Source of the DNA: Desulfobulbaceae bacterium
Lineage (GTDB): Bacteria > Desulfobacterota > Desulfobulbia > Desulfobulbales > SURF-16
DNA length: 5,862 nt
Assembly: GCA_021160685.1 (NCBI GenBank)
Contig: JAGHCC010000180.1
Span: 1-5,862 of the forward strand
Direction of reading: 5' to 3'
Shown here piece after piece: positions 1 to 5,469 of the stretch. A program made the position numbers and the translations under genes. Within the stretch, counting starts at the first letter, position 1. Each line of letters starts with the position of its first letter. The notes beneath the pieces were generated by a model. The model was not told the origin of the DNA and ran no database searches. It saw only the letters and a program-made list of their open reading frames with translations.

Positions 1-207
1 AATATAACTGGCACCCACGAAACCAACTTGAAACAACAAGATGCCACAGAGGTCCTGGCCGTCATGGAAAAGATTCATGAACTTCCATTCCTGAAAGGAG
101 CGCAACGGGTGGTAACACAGATAACAATGGATGACCGGCGGGATAAAAAAGTATCCATCGGCGACAAGGTTGCCGCCGTCAAAACACTTCTCGGCGAAAA
201 TGAATAA
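1..207 (+). CDS. Thiamine-binding (MTH1187/YkoF-like, DUF77) family protein, 3' end only
   Basis: Frame 1 is open from the first base to TAA at 205-207, giving the last 68 residues; the start lies upstream of the window. The family comprises small (about 100-residue) ferredoxin-like-fold proteins that bind thiamine or related ligands, and they are cytosolic. Visible family marks are a GT(H/V)E-like strand near the beginning (residues 4-7 of the fragment), a helix holding EVLAVMEKIHE, and the diagnostic stretch GAQRVVTQITMDDRRDK close to the end, followed by a final helix (KVAAVKTLL). The fragment is thus about two thirds of a normal-length protein with a natural C-terminus. The gene overlaps the next one by 8 nt, so they are probably co-transcribed and translationally coupled. 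Family recognition is from remembered consensus; the role in this operon is unknown. Confidence 0.8.
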   Translation, partial: NITGTHETNLKQQDATEVLAVMEKIHELPFLKGAQRVVTQITMDDRRDKKVSIGDKVAAVKTLLGENE

Positions 208-349
208 AAAAAGGAAACTACGCAAATCATCCTTTATCGTGCAGGGCCTGTTTCTCCTGCTCTTTCTGGCCGGAGTGACTTCCGGCGAACCTTCCCGTGT
301 TCTTTCTCAGTCCTGGCAGATCTGCCTGAGCTGTATCGGCATAGGATAG
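200..349 (+). CDS. CD1871A-type CxxC membrane microprotein (49 aa)
   Basis: A 49-residue protein. The same frame is open further upstream (an ATG exists at 131), but the start at 200 fits best: it gives a lysine/arginine-rich N-terminus (residues 3-9), one hydrophobic helix (about 12-28) and a short C-terminal tail ending CLSCIGIG (C42, C45). This architecture and the terminal CxCIGIG-like ending match the small CXXC proteins named after Clostridioides CD1871A, which are often found beside polyferredoxin membrane proteins, as here. It is probably a single-pass inner-membrane protein with the CxxC pair outside the cytoplasm by the positive-inside rule. The pair could be a redox dithiol or a metal site; the function is unknown. 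The start codon overlaps the end of the preceding gene by 8 nt and has only a weak ribosome binding site, which suggests coupling. Its stop TAG lies in the left copy of an insertion target duplication; before the insertion it was probably TAA. Confidence 0.72.
   Translation: MNKKRKLRKSSFIVQGLFLLLFLAGVTSGEPSRVLSQSWQICLSCIGIG
337..348 (+). repeat. Left copy of target-site duplication
   Basis: The sequence cggcataggata is repeated exactly at 501-512, 164 bp away. This copy encodes the final Gly-Ile-Gly of the CxxC microprotein and the first two bases of its stop codon. The first base of the element (g349) completes TAG. The exact boundary is uncertain by one base because c501 can belong either to the duplication or to the inverted repeat. 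Confidence 0.75.
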
Positions 350-363
350 TAAGCATTCACCAG
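349..363 (+). repeat. Left terminal inverted repeat of the insertion
   Basis: gtaagcattcaccag pairs with 487-501 in inverted orientation at 14 of 15 positions; the one mismatch is a355 opposite c495. It also matches the reverse complement of the internal copy at 443-457 at 13 of 15 positions. Confidence 0.75.
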
Positions 364-375
364 TACCTCATCTTT

Positions 376-387
376 GCCCATTTGGGC
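376..387. other. Small hairpin inside the insertion
   Basis: gccca (376-380) and tgggc (383-387) are inverted complements; in practice this is a 4-bp stem with a 4-base loop. No T-run follows, so it is not a convincing intrinsic terminator. It may just be internal secondary structure of the element. Confidence 0.3.
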
Positions 388-442
388 CTACTTGAATAAC
401 ACCAGTATGCTACGTAGACTCCGAATGAACAAATATAAGGCA

Positions 443-457
443 CTGGTAAACGCTTAC
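443..457 (-). repeat. Internal copy of the insertion end sequence
   Basis: ctggtaaacgcttac differs from the right terminal repeat (487-501) by one base and lies in the same orientation, 44 bp upstream; the similarity continues two bases (gg) beyond both copies. The element could therefore fold in two alternative ways, or it may be composite or the result of a nested insertion. Confidence 0.65.
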
Positions 458-486
458 GGATTACTAATTTATTGAAAACCGTGGTC

Positions 487-501
487 CTGGTGAACGCTTA
501 C
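487..501 (-). repeat. Right terminal inverted repeat of the insertion
   Basis: ctggtgaacgcttac is the inverted partner of 349-363 (14 of 15 positions). It abuts the right target duplication, and c501 may be shared with it. Confidence 0.75.
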
Positions 502-512
502 GGCATAGGATA
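501..512 (+). repeat. Right copy of target-site duplication
   Basis: Exact copy of 337-348. Here the sequence continues into taaacaATG, so joining the left flank to this copy restores the presumed ancestral order: the last codons of the CxxC microprotein, a TAA stop at 511-513, three bases, then the start codon of the polyferredoxin gene at 517. Confidence 0.75.
507..510 (+). promoter_or_regulatory. Shine-Dalgarno site of the polyferredoxin gene, inside the target duplication
   Basis: AGGA lies 6 nt before ATG 517 and is the only purine-rich ribosome-binding match near that start. It sits in the right copy of the 12-bp duplication, so the insertion created a second copy of it and the downstream gene kept its translation signal. 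Confidence 0.55.
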
Positions 513-516
513 AACA

Positions 517-1419
517 ATGGAGCTTGCTCGAAAATGGGTCCAGATCGTCATTGGCTTTCTGACCAATGGCTACTGGGGCTTTCCCTGGACCCGCACCATT
601 TACCAGGGGCCGCTCAAGGTCGTCTGCTCACCCGGTCTGAACTGCTACTCCTGTCCCGCTTCGACAACGTACTGTCCCATCGGCGCCCTGCAGCAGCTCT
701 TGGGAGGAATTCGCTTTTCACTTGATGCCGGCCAGTATTTTCTCGGTTGGTATGTTCTTGGCTGTATTGGTGTAGTGGGCAGTTTTCTGGGACGCCTGGT
801 CTGCGGCTGGGCCTGTCCATTTGGCTTTATCCAGGAAATGATCTATAAGATTCCCAGTAAAAAATTTGAAATTCCCCGATGCTTACGTTTTGTAAAATAC
901 CCGATCCTGTTTTTTATGGTGATTTTGCTGCCCCTCGTGGCGGTGAATGATTTCGGTCTTGGAGATCCCTGGTTCTGCAAGTATCTCTGCCCGGCCGGTA
1001 CCCTGGAAGCCGCTCTTCCTCTGCTCATCATGCAGCCTGGACTGCGCGCAACCCTTGGCTGGCTTTTTTATAACAAACTGATTATTCTGATTTTCTTTAT
1101 GTTCTGGAGTCTTCTGGCAAGCCGGCCTTTCTGCCGTGTTGCCTGTCCCCTTGGTGCCTTTTACGGGCTGTTCAGCAGGGTCAGACTGGTCAAGTTGCGG
1201 CTTGACGAGAGCAAATGCACCAACTGCGAAGCCTGCCATTATGTCTGTCCCATGGGGGTGAAATTTAATGAATCACCCAATGATGCCGAATGCATCACCT
1301 GTATGGCCTGCATGGAACAGGCCTGTAAATTTGACGCGATCTCCCTGGAAGTCGGAGGTCTGCCTCTACGTGGAAGTTCTCCGGCGAAAAAAACGGCCGG
1401 TCAAGCAAATCAACATTAA
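517..1419 (+). CDS. NapH/YccM-like 4Fe-4S polyferredoxin membrane protein (300 aa)
   Basis: Membrane-bound iron-sulfur electron carrier of the NapH/YccM/NosR-C-terminus type. Members of this broad group usually pass electrons between the quinone pool or cytosolic donors and an exported partner. Cysteine groups in order: C37, C43, C46 and C53 in an N-terminal loop; CGWACP (C96, C100); CKYLCP (C154, C158); CRVACP (C206, C210); then two C-terminal ferredoxin-type clusters, C234/C237/C240/C244 and C259/C262/C265/C270. The second of these has four rather than three residues before its last Cys. Hydrophobic segments lie around 72-93, 125-144 and 183-202, with a weaker one near 8-22. The paired CxxxCP motifs after membrane segments are the hallmark of the group. 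The ATG at 517 is supported by AGGA six bases upstream. The gene follows a CxxC microprotein, a pairing known elsewhere. It most likely serves the downstream exported proteins, but that link is inferred. The exact subfamily is not resolved. Confidence 0.85.
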   Translation: MELARKWVQIVIGFLTNGYWGFPWTRTIYQGPLKVVCSPGLNCYSCPASTTYCPIGALQQLLGGIRFSLDAGQYFLGWYVLGCIGVVGSFLGRLVCGWACPFGFIQEMIYKIPSKKFEIPRCLRFVKYPILFFMVILLPLVAVNDFGLGDPWFCKYLCPAGTLEAALPLLIMQPGLRATLGWLFYNKLIILIFFMFWSLLASRPFCRVACPLGAFYGLFSRVRLVKLRLDESKCTNCEACHYVCPMGVKFNESPNDAECITCMACMEQACKFDAISLEVGGLPLRGSSPAKKTAGQANQH

Positions 1420-1450
1420 AATTATGAAAATCCTGTTACAAAACAAAATA

Positions 1451-1891
1451 ATGAAAAAATTGTGGCTGGCAACGATCCTGTTGCTGTTGTGTGCTTCTCC
1501 TGTCAGCGCGAAAATGGTCAGCATTGCCAGTGAATTTGTCAACATGCGCTCTGGGCCATCCCAAAGAAACGCTGTTCTCTGGGAACTTGGCAAAGGATAC
1601 CCGCTGAAGGTAATCGGCTCCCAGGGAGGCTGGTACAAGGTTGTCGACTATGAAAACGATACTGGCTGGATATTTAAAAAACTGGTCAACCGCACACCCC
1701 ATCTGGTGGTGAAAAAAAAGATAATCAATATCCGCAGCGGACCTGGGGCAAAGTACAAAATTATCCGCCAGGCCAAAAAAGGTGTGGTCTTTACTACCCT
1801 GAAACGCAACAAGACCGGTTGGGTCAAGGTCCGACACGAAGAAACCCTACTCGTCGGCTGGATCAAGAGAAGTCTTCTGTGGGGATGGTAA
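1451..1891 (+). CDS. Secreted protein with two bacterial SH3 (SH3b) domains (146 aa)
   Basis: The start at 1451 gives a textbook Sec signal peptide: MKK, a leucine-rich core (residues 4-13), and a cleavage site after SPVSA (residue 20). Two SH3b repeats follow: VNMRSGPS (30-37) through GWYKV (60-64) to TGWIFKKLV (71-79), and INIRSGPG (92-99) through GWVKV (123-127) to GWIKRSLL (136-143). The N-(M/I)-RSGP and GW(Y/V)KV signatures are typical of SH3b domains, which often bind peptidoglycan or act as protein-binding modules in exported proteins. There is no enzymatic domain. An in-frame ATG at 1424 would add nine residues; neither start has a clear ribosome binding site, and the open frame extends further upstream inside the previous gene. 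The stop is one base before the next gene, so this is a solid operon member, perhaps a periplasmic scaffold or wall anchor. Confidence 0.82.
   Translation: MKKLWLATILLLLCASPVSAKMVSIASEFVNMRSGPSQRNAVLWELGKGYPLKVIGSQGGWYKVVDYENDTGWIFKKLVNRTPHLVVKKKIINIRSGPGAKYKIIRQAKKGVVFTTLKRNKTGWVKVRHEETLLVGWIKRSLLWGW
1881..1886 (+). promoter_or_regulatory. Ribosome binding site of the MEMO-AMMECR1 gene
   Basis: GGGGAT lies within the last codons of the SH3 gene, about 7 nt before ATG 1893. With the one-base intergenic gap it supports this start and coupled translation. Confidence 0.5.
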
Positions 1892-1892
1892 C

Positions 1893-3380
1893 ATGAGATA
1901 TCGCCCGTATTTTTCTGGTCGAATAAACGGACTGTTGTTCTTTCTTTTTGCCACGCTCTTTTTTGTGCCAGGCAGCCAGGCCGGCACCATCCGTCAACCG
2001 GTATGGTCCGGCATCTTTTATCCGGCAAGTCAAGCCGAACTGAGTGACACCATTGACCGTCTCATCAGTGAGGCTCGAAAAGACACGGTTCTCCTGCCGA
2101 ATAAACAGTTGAAAGGTTTAATCCTGCCCCATGCCGGCTATGTCTATTCCGGCCTCACGGCGGCCCATGGCGCCCTGGCCCTGGAAGGACAAAATATTGA
2201 CAAGATCATCCTCATGGGGCCTGATCACCGGGTCGGTTTCTCCACTGTATCCCTGACGGACCTGCAAGCCTACAAGACACCCCTTGGCCTGGTTCCTATC
2301 CATGCCGATGCGGCCAGGCTGCGGCAGCAACCGCAACTCTTTCAACCCGTACCCCAGTCCGACAGCAGCGAGCACAGTCTGGAGGTGGTGCTGCCCTTCC
2401 TGCAATTCATGCTGCCTGAGTTCCAGATCATTCCCCTGGTGCTGGGGCCGGCGGACATCGATCAAATCAGTTCGGCCATTGCCCCTCTCGTCTCTGACCA
2501 GACTCTGCTCGTGATCAGCTCGGACTTATCCCATTATCTCGACTATTCCACAGCTCAGTCCAAGGACAGAGAAACGATCCAAATGATTCTCGACCTGGAC
2601 TCAAATGGACTGAGCCAGTCAGGCAACAGGGCCTGCGGCATAATCCCTATCAAGGTTATCATCCAGCTGGCCCGAAAGCATGGCTGGCAGCCGATTCTGC
2701 TCCATTACTCTAACAGCGGCGATACGGCTGGCGACCGAAAACGGGTGGTCGGCTACAGCGCCATTGCCTTTTATGGAGATCCGCTTATGGACAAGACCAA
2801 CCTCCTTGCCAAAGAGCAGGGACAGGCCCTGGTGCGCCTTGCCCGGCAAACCATTCAATCCCGTTTTAAACCTGGCAGCGCGGCAGGCTCTCTTCCCGCC
2901 GCTCTGCAGGATGCGGCCCTGCTGGACAATCGCGGCACCTTTGTAACCCTAAAAATCAACAATCAACTGCGGGGCTGCATCGGCAATATCAGCGCAGAGA
3001 GTTCCATTGTCGAAGGTGTGAAACGAAACAGCATAAACGCGGCATTTAACGATTACCGTTTCCGGCCCTTAAGCGAGGAGGAGCTGGACGATATTCATAT
3101 CGAGGTAAGCATTCTCACCAGCCCCCAGCTCCTCGAATACACGGACGCAAATGATCTGGTCGCCAAACTCAGACCAAATGAGGACGGGGTCATCCTGCGC
3201 CAGGGCCCGGCCAGCGCCACCTTCCTGCCCCAGGTCTGGAAACAGCTGCCGAGTCCGGCCGAATTTCTTACCCATCTCTGCCAGAAAGCCGGCCTGAGCG
3301 GCGAGGCCTGGCGCAATTCAAAACTGGAAGTCCAGACCTACCAGGTTCAGTATTTTGAAGAGGATAAAGGGCATAAATGA
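1893..3380 (+). CDS. MEMO-AMMECR1 fusion (AmmeMemoRadiSam proteins B and A) with Sec signal peptide (495 aa)
   Basis: Two components of the AmmeMemoRadiSam set are fused in one chain. Residues 1-30 form a signal peptide: R-rich start, hydrophobic core 13-25, cleavage after GSQA. The MEMO domain (about 33-294) opens with the typical RQPVWSGIFYP stretch right after the signal. It keeps the likely metal ligands H80 (PHAGYVYSG), H112 (GPDH) and C248 (ACGIIPI), equivalent to H49, H81 and C244 of human MEMO1, as well as EHSLEVVLPFL (160-170) and SSDLSHY (209-215). The AMMECR1 domain (about 303-488) carries the hallmark LRGCIG at 359-364. MEMO has the LigB-type dioxygenase fold and binds iron or copper; the reaction catalysed by the set is unknown to me. 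The radical SAM partner is two genes downstream. The unusual point is the export signal, since known MEMO and AMMECR1 proteins are mainly cytosolic. Domain calls are very secure; the location is strongly suggested. Confidence 0.93.
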   Translation: MRYRPYFSGRINGLLFFLFATLFFVPGSQAGTIRQPVWSGIFYPASQAELSDTIDRLISEARKDTVLLPNKQLKGLILPHAGYVYSGLTAAHGALALEGQNIDKIILMGPDHRVGFSTVSLTDLQAYKTPLGLVPIHADAARLRQQPQLFQPVPQSDSSEHSLEVVLPFLQFMLPEFQIIPLVLGPADIDQISSAIAPLVSDQTLLVISSDLSHYLDYSTAQSKDRETIQMILDLDSNGLSQSGNRACGIIPIKVIIQLARKHGWQPILLHYSNSGDTAGDRKRVVGYSAIAFYGDPLMDKTNLLAKEQGQALVRLARQTIQSRFKPGSAAGSLPAALQDAALLDNRGTFVTLKINNQLRGCIGNISAESSIVEGVKRNSINAAFNDYRFRPLSEEELDDIHIEVSILTSPQLLEYTDANDLVAKLRPNEDGVILRQGPASATFLPQVWKQLPSPAEFLTHLCQKAGLSGEAWRNSKLEVQTYQVQYFEEDKGHK

Positions 3381-5469
3381 ACATGCTGTTCTGAGGGTAA
3401 TCATCGCCACGGGCATCTCCTCCGTGGTGACTCAGCTCCTGACCATTCGAGAATTTCTCTCCCGATTCCAGGGCAATGAGATTGTCATTGCCCTGGCGCT
3501 CTTTAACTGGTTGCTGCTGGGGGGCATCGGCACCCTGTTTTCCCGCAGCTTAAGCCGTTTTTTTCAGCCCACCGCAAATCGTCTGGCCTGGCTCAGCCTG
3601 ATCCTGGCCGCATTTGCCAACCTGCAGATCCTCCTGGTGCGTACTTTGCGGGATTTCGTCTTTATCCCGGGCAGCTCAGTGGGATTTTATCCCACTTTTA
3701 TCTACACCTTTTTCACCATTCTTCCCTACTGTCTGCTGCTGGGCTTTGTCCTTCCCTACAGCCTCTATCTTATCCGAACCCGGATAACGGATTATCCCGG
3801 CGCCAAGGTTTACATTGTCGATAATATCGGCGATGTCAGCGGCGGCATTCTGTTTTCTTTTTGCCTGGTCTTCTGGGCCACACCCATGCAGGCCATCTGT
3901 CTTGCCAACCTGCCCCTGCTGCTGGCAAGCTGGTTCCTTTTTCCCCGGCCATACCGTTTGCGTCCACTGGCGCTTGCCGGATCAACACTGACTCTGCTAA
4001 TTCTCGTTTCAGGCATTCTCACTGAATTGCAAACTCTGGCTCCAGCCCAGGGCCGGCTCGTTCATTACCGGGAGTCCCGTTACGGCCGCATTGAAATGCA
4101 ACAGGACCGGGAACAATTCACCCTGTTTCAGGACGGTGTCCCTGTTTTCAGCAATCAAAATCTCAGCATGGCCGAGGAGACGGTTCATTACCCGCTCTCC
4201 CAGCTGCGCGAAAAGCCCAAAAATATCCTGCTGATCTCGGCCGAGGGGGGCATGATGGCGGAAATTGCCAAATACGAACCGGAAAGGGTTGATTATGTTG
4301 AACTGGATCCGCAGGTGACATCCGTCCTCTTTGATTTCGGCCTGCTTCAGAAAATAGATGGCCTGTCGATCATCCACCGAGACGGCCGGGCCTGGCTGAG
4401 CGAGACGGAACAAATCTATGACGCCATCATCGTCAACCTGCCGGAACCGGACACCTTTCAGATCAACCGCTTCTTCACGGACCGCTTCTATGAACTGGCC
4501 AGGAGCCATCTTGCACCCCATGGAATATTAAGTTTTTCCGTCACGGGCTTTGACAATTTTCTGGCCGAGCCCCAGCGTTTGAAACTCTCCTCACTGCGCA
4601 ATACAGCAGCCGCTCATTTTAACCATGTCCTGCTGCTGCCCGGCCAAACGGTCTTTTTCCTCTGCTCGTCTCATCCCATTGATGTGGATATCCCGGCGCT
4701 CCTGGAAAAAAAAGGGATTGAGACCTGCTCTATTGAAGGCTTTTATCACGGTAATATCAGCCCGGAACGGATATCTAGCCTCAACAGCCGGATGGACCGG
4801 GAGGTTGCTATAAACCTTGATGAAAAGCCGCACCTCATGGCAATCATGTTTGACCAATGGTTTGCCAAGTACGATTCCTCCCCCATCATTTTCATCGTGG
4901 TGCTGGCCGGATCTGTCCTGTTTTATCTGTTCCGGTTATCCAGGGAGGAATTCGTCCTTTTTTCAACCGGGGCCATGACCATGGGCAGCGAAATGCTGGT
5001 CATCTTTGCCTTCCAGATTTATTATGGTTATATTTATTTTCAGATCGGCCTGATTGTCACTGTGTTTCTGGCTGGACTGCTGCCCGGCGCCTGGTACGGT
5101 GAACGCTTGCGCAGCCGGGGCCGGCAGGTGCTGCTGCTCTCCGACAGTATGCTCATCGGTTTGCTGATACTCTTGATCGTGGCGCTTAAAATTGGCGGCG
5201 ACCTGTTGCCGGTCCCCTTTTATCTGGTCTTCGGCTTCATGGTATCGCTTATCTGCGGCTTTCAATTCCCGGTGGCGCTTTATCTGCGGGGCGGGGATAA
5301 TCCGGCTGTGGCCCGCGTCTTTTCAGCCGATCTGATCGGCGCCGGATTCGGCACCCTGTTTACCAGTCTGGTGCTGATTCCCTATTGCGGCCTGATCTGG
5401 GCCGCAGCTGGCCTGATTGGCATGAAGTGTATCAGTTTACTGGTTGTTGGAAGTCGGAAGGAGTCATGA
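3355..5469 (+). CDS. Polytopic membrane protein with embedded spermidine-synthase-like domain (about 704 aa)
   Basis: Architecture: about seven membrane helices (roughly 11-29, 42-60, 75-95, 111-140, 155-175, 178-197, 204-226), a spermidine-synthase-like Rossmann domain (about 234-460, with a linker to 508), then about seven more helices (from 509). Domain motifs: YGRIEM (243-248), AEETVHYP (273-280), a glycine loop SAEGGM (295-300) in place of GGGDG, VELDP (315-319), RDGR (342-345), and YDAIIVNLPEP (355-365). N361 stands where aminopropyltransferases have the catalytic Asp, so ordinary spermidine synthesis is unlikely; related membrane-fused proteins share this NLP motif as far as I recall. 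Arginine-rich loops alternate so that the N-terminus and the ends of TM2, 4, 6, 8, 10, 12 and 14 lie inside, which puts the synthase-like domain outside. The start is doubtful: TTG 3355 is used here, overlapping the previous gene by 26 nt with a weak AGGT upstream, because no in-frame ATG exists nearby. The body is certain, the start is not. Confidence 0.85.
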   Translation: MKRIKGINEHAVLRVIIATGISSVVTQLLTIREFLSRFQGNEIVIALALFNWLLLGGIGTLFSRSLSRFFQPTANRLAWLSLILAAFANLQILLVRTLRDFVFIPGSSVGFYPTFIYTFFTILPYCLLLGFVLPYSLYLIRTRITDYPGAKVYIVDNIGDVSGGILFSFCLVFWATPMQAICLANLPLLLASWFLFPRPYRLRPLALAGSTLTLLILVSGILTELQTLAPAQGRLVHYRESRYGRIEMQQDREQFTLFQDGVPVFSNQNLSMAEETVHYPLSQLREKPKNILLISAEGGMMAEIAKYEPERVDYVELDPQVTSVLFDFGLLQKIDGLSIIHRDGRAWLSETEQIYDAIIVNLPEPDTFQINRFFTDRFYELARSHLAPHGILSFSVTGFDNFLAEPQRLKLSSLRNTAAAHFNHVLLLPGQTVFFLCSSHPIDVDIPALLEKKGIETCSIEGFYHGNISPERISSLNSRMDREVAINLDEKPHLMAIMFDQWFAKYDSSPIIFIVVLAGSVLFYLFRLSREEFVLFSTGAMTMGSEMLVIFAFQIYYGYIYFQIGLIVTVFLAGLLPGAWYGERLRSRGRQVLLLSDSMLIGLLILLIVALKIGGDLLPVPFYLVFGFMVSLICGFQFPVALYLRGGDNPAVARVFSADLIGAGFGTLFTSLVLIPYCGLIWAAAGLIGMKCISLLVVGSRKES
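3359..3380 (+). promoter_or_regulatory. Strong ribosome binding site and ATGA stop-start overlap, out of frame
   Basis: AGAGG (3359-3363) and AAAGGG (3365-3370) precede ATG 3377, which overlaps the stop TGA 3378-3380 of the MEMO-AMMECR1 gene. This is the same arrangement seen at the next junction (5466). However, this ATG opens a frame that ends after five codons (M-N-M-L-F, TGA 3392-3394), whereas the long membrane protein is read in another frame. It looks like the original start signal of the membrane protein, separated from its gene by one base. Confidence 0.5.
5456..5463 (+). promoter_or_regulatory. Ribosome binding site of the radical SAM gene
   Basis: GGAAGGAG sits at the very end of the membrane-protein gene, 2 nt before ATG 5466 (5 nt if GGAAG is the paired part). 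Together with the ATGA overlap it fixes the start and indicates translational coupling. Confidence 0.6.

Larger units (their letters stand above)
349..501. mobile_element. MITE-like non-coding insertion with terminal inverted repeats
   Basis: A stretch of 152-153 bp separates two operon genes and contains no credible reading frame. It begins gtaagcattcaccag (349-363) and ends ctggtgaacgcttac (487-501), which are inverted repeats matching at 14 of 15 positions. It is bracketed by direct copies of ggcataggata (338-348 and 502-512; 12 bp if the preceding c is counted). Ends, size, lack of coding capacity and flanking duplication are the signs of a miniature inverted-repeat transposable element moved by a transposase encoded elsewhere. 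Inside are a third copy of the end sequence (443-457) and a small hairpin (376-387). REP/RAYT-type palindromes are an alternative, but those normally leave no target duplication. The family is not identified. Confidence 0.7.

Noticed and set aside
131..199. Upstream in-frame extension of the CxxC microprotein to ATG 131
   Set aside because: It would lie wholly within the conserved C-terminus of the thiamine-binding family gene, adds no membrane or motif sequence, and relatives start close to the basic N-terminus.
392..420. Possible sigma-70 promoter in the insertion (TTGAAT, then TAGACT after 17 bp)
   Set aside because: Both boxes match the consensus at only four of six positions; such matches are common by chance, so I do not call it, although an element-borne promoter is possible.
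883..1239. 118-codon reading frame on the minus strand inside the polyferredoxin gene
   Set aside because: It is antisense to a clearly conserved protein, shows no recognisable motif and no start signal; it is a shadow frame.
1268..1450. Longer N-terminus for the SH3 protein starting inside the polyferredoxin gene
   Set aside because: It overlaps the ferredoxin cysteine clusters in another frame and would bury the signal peptide; 1451 (or at most 1424) is the sensible start.
4009..4521. 170-codon minus-strand reading frame inside the membrane protein gene
   Set aside because: The opposite strand encodes well-recognised spermidine-synthase motifs across the same bases; the minus-strand product has no domain or ribosome binding site.
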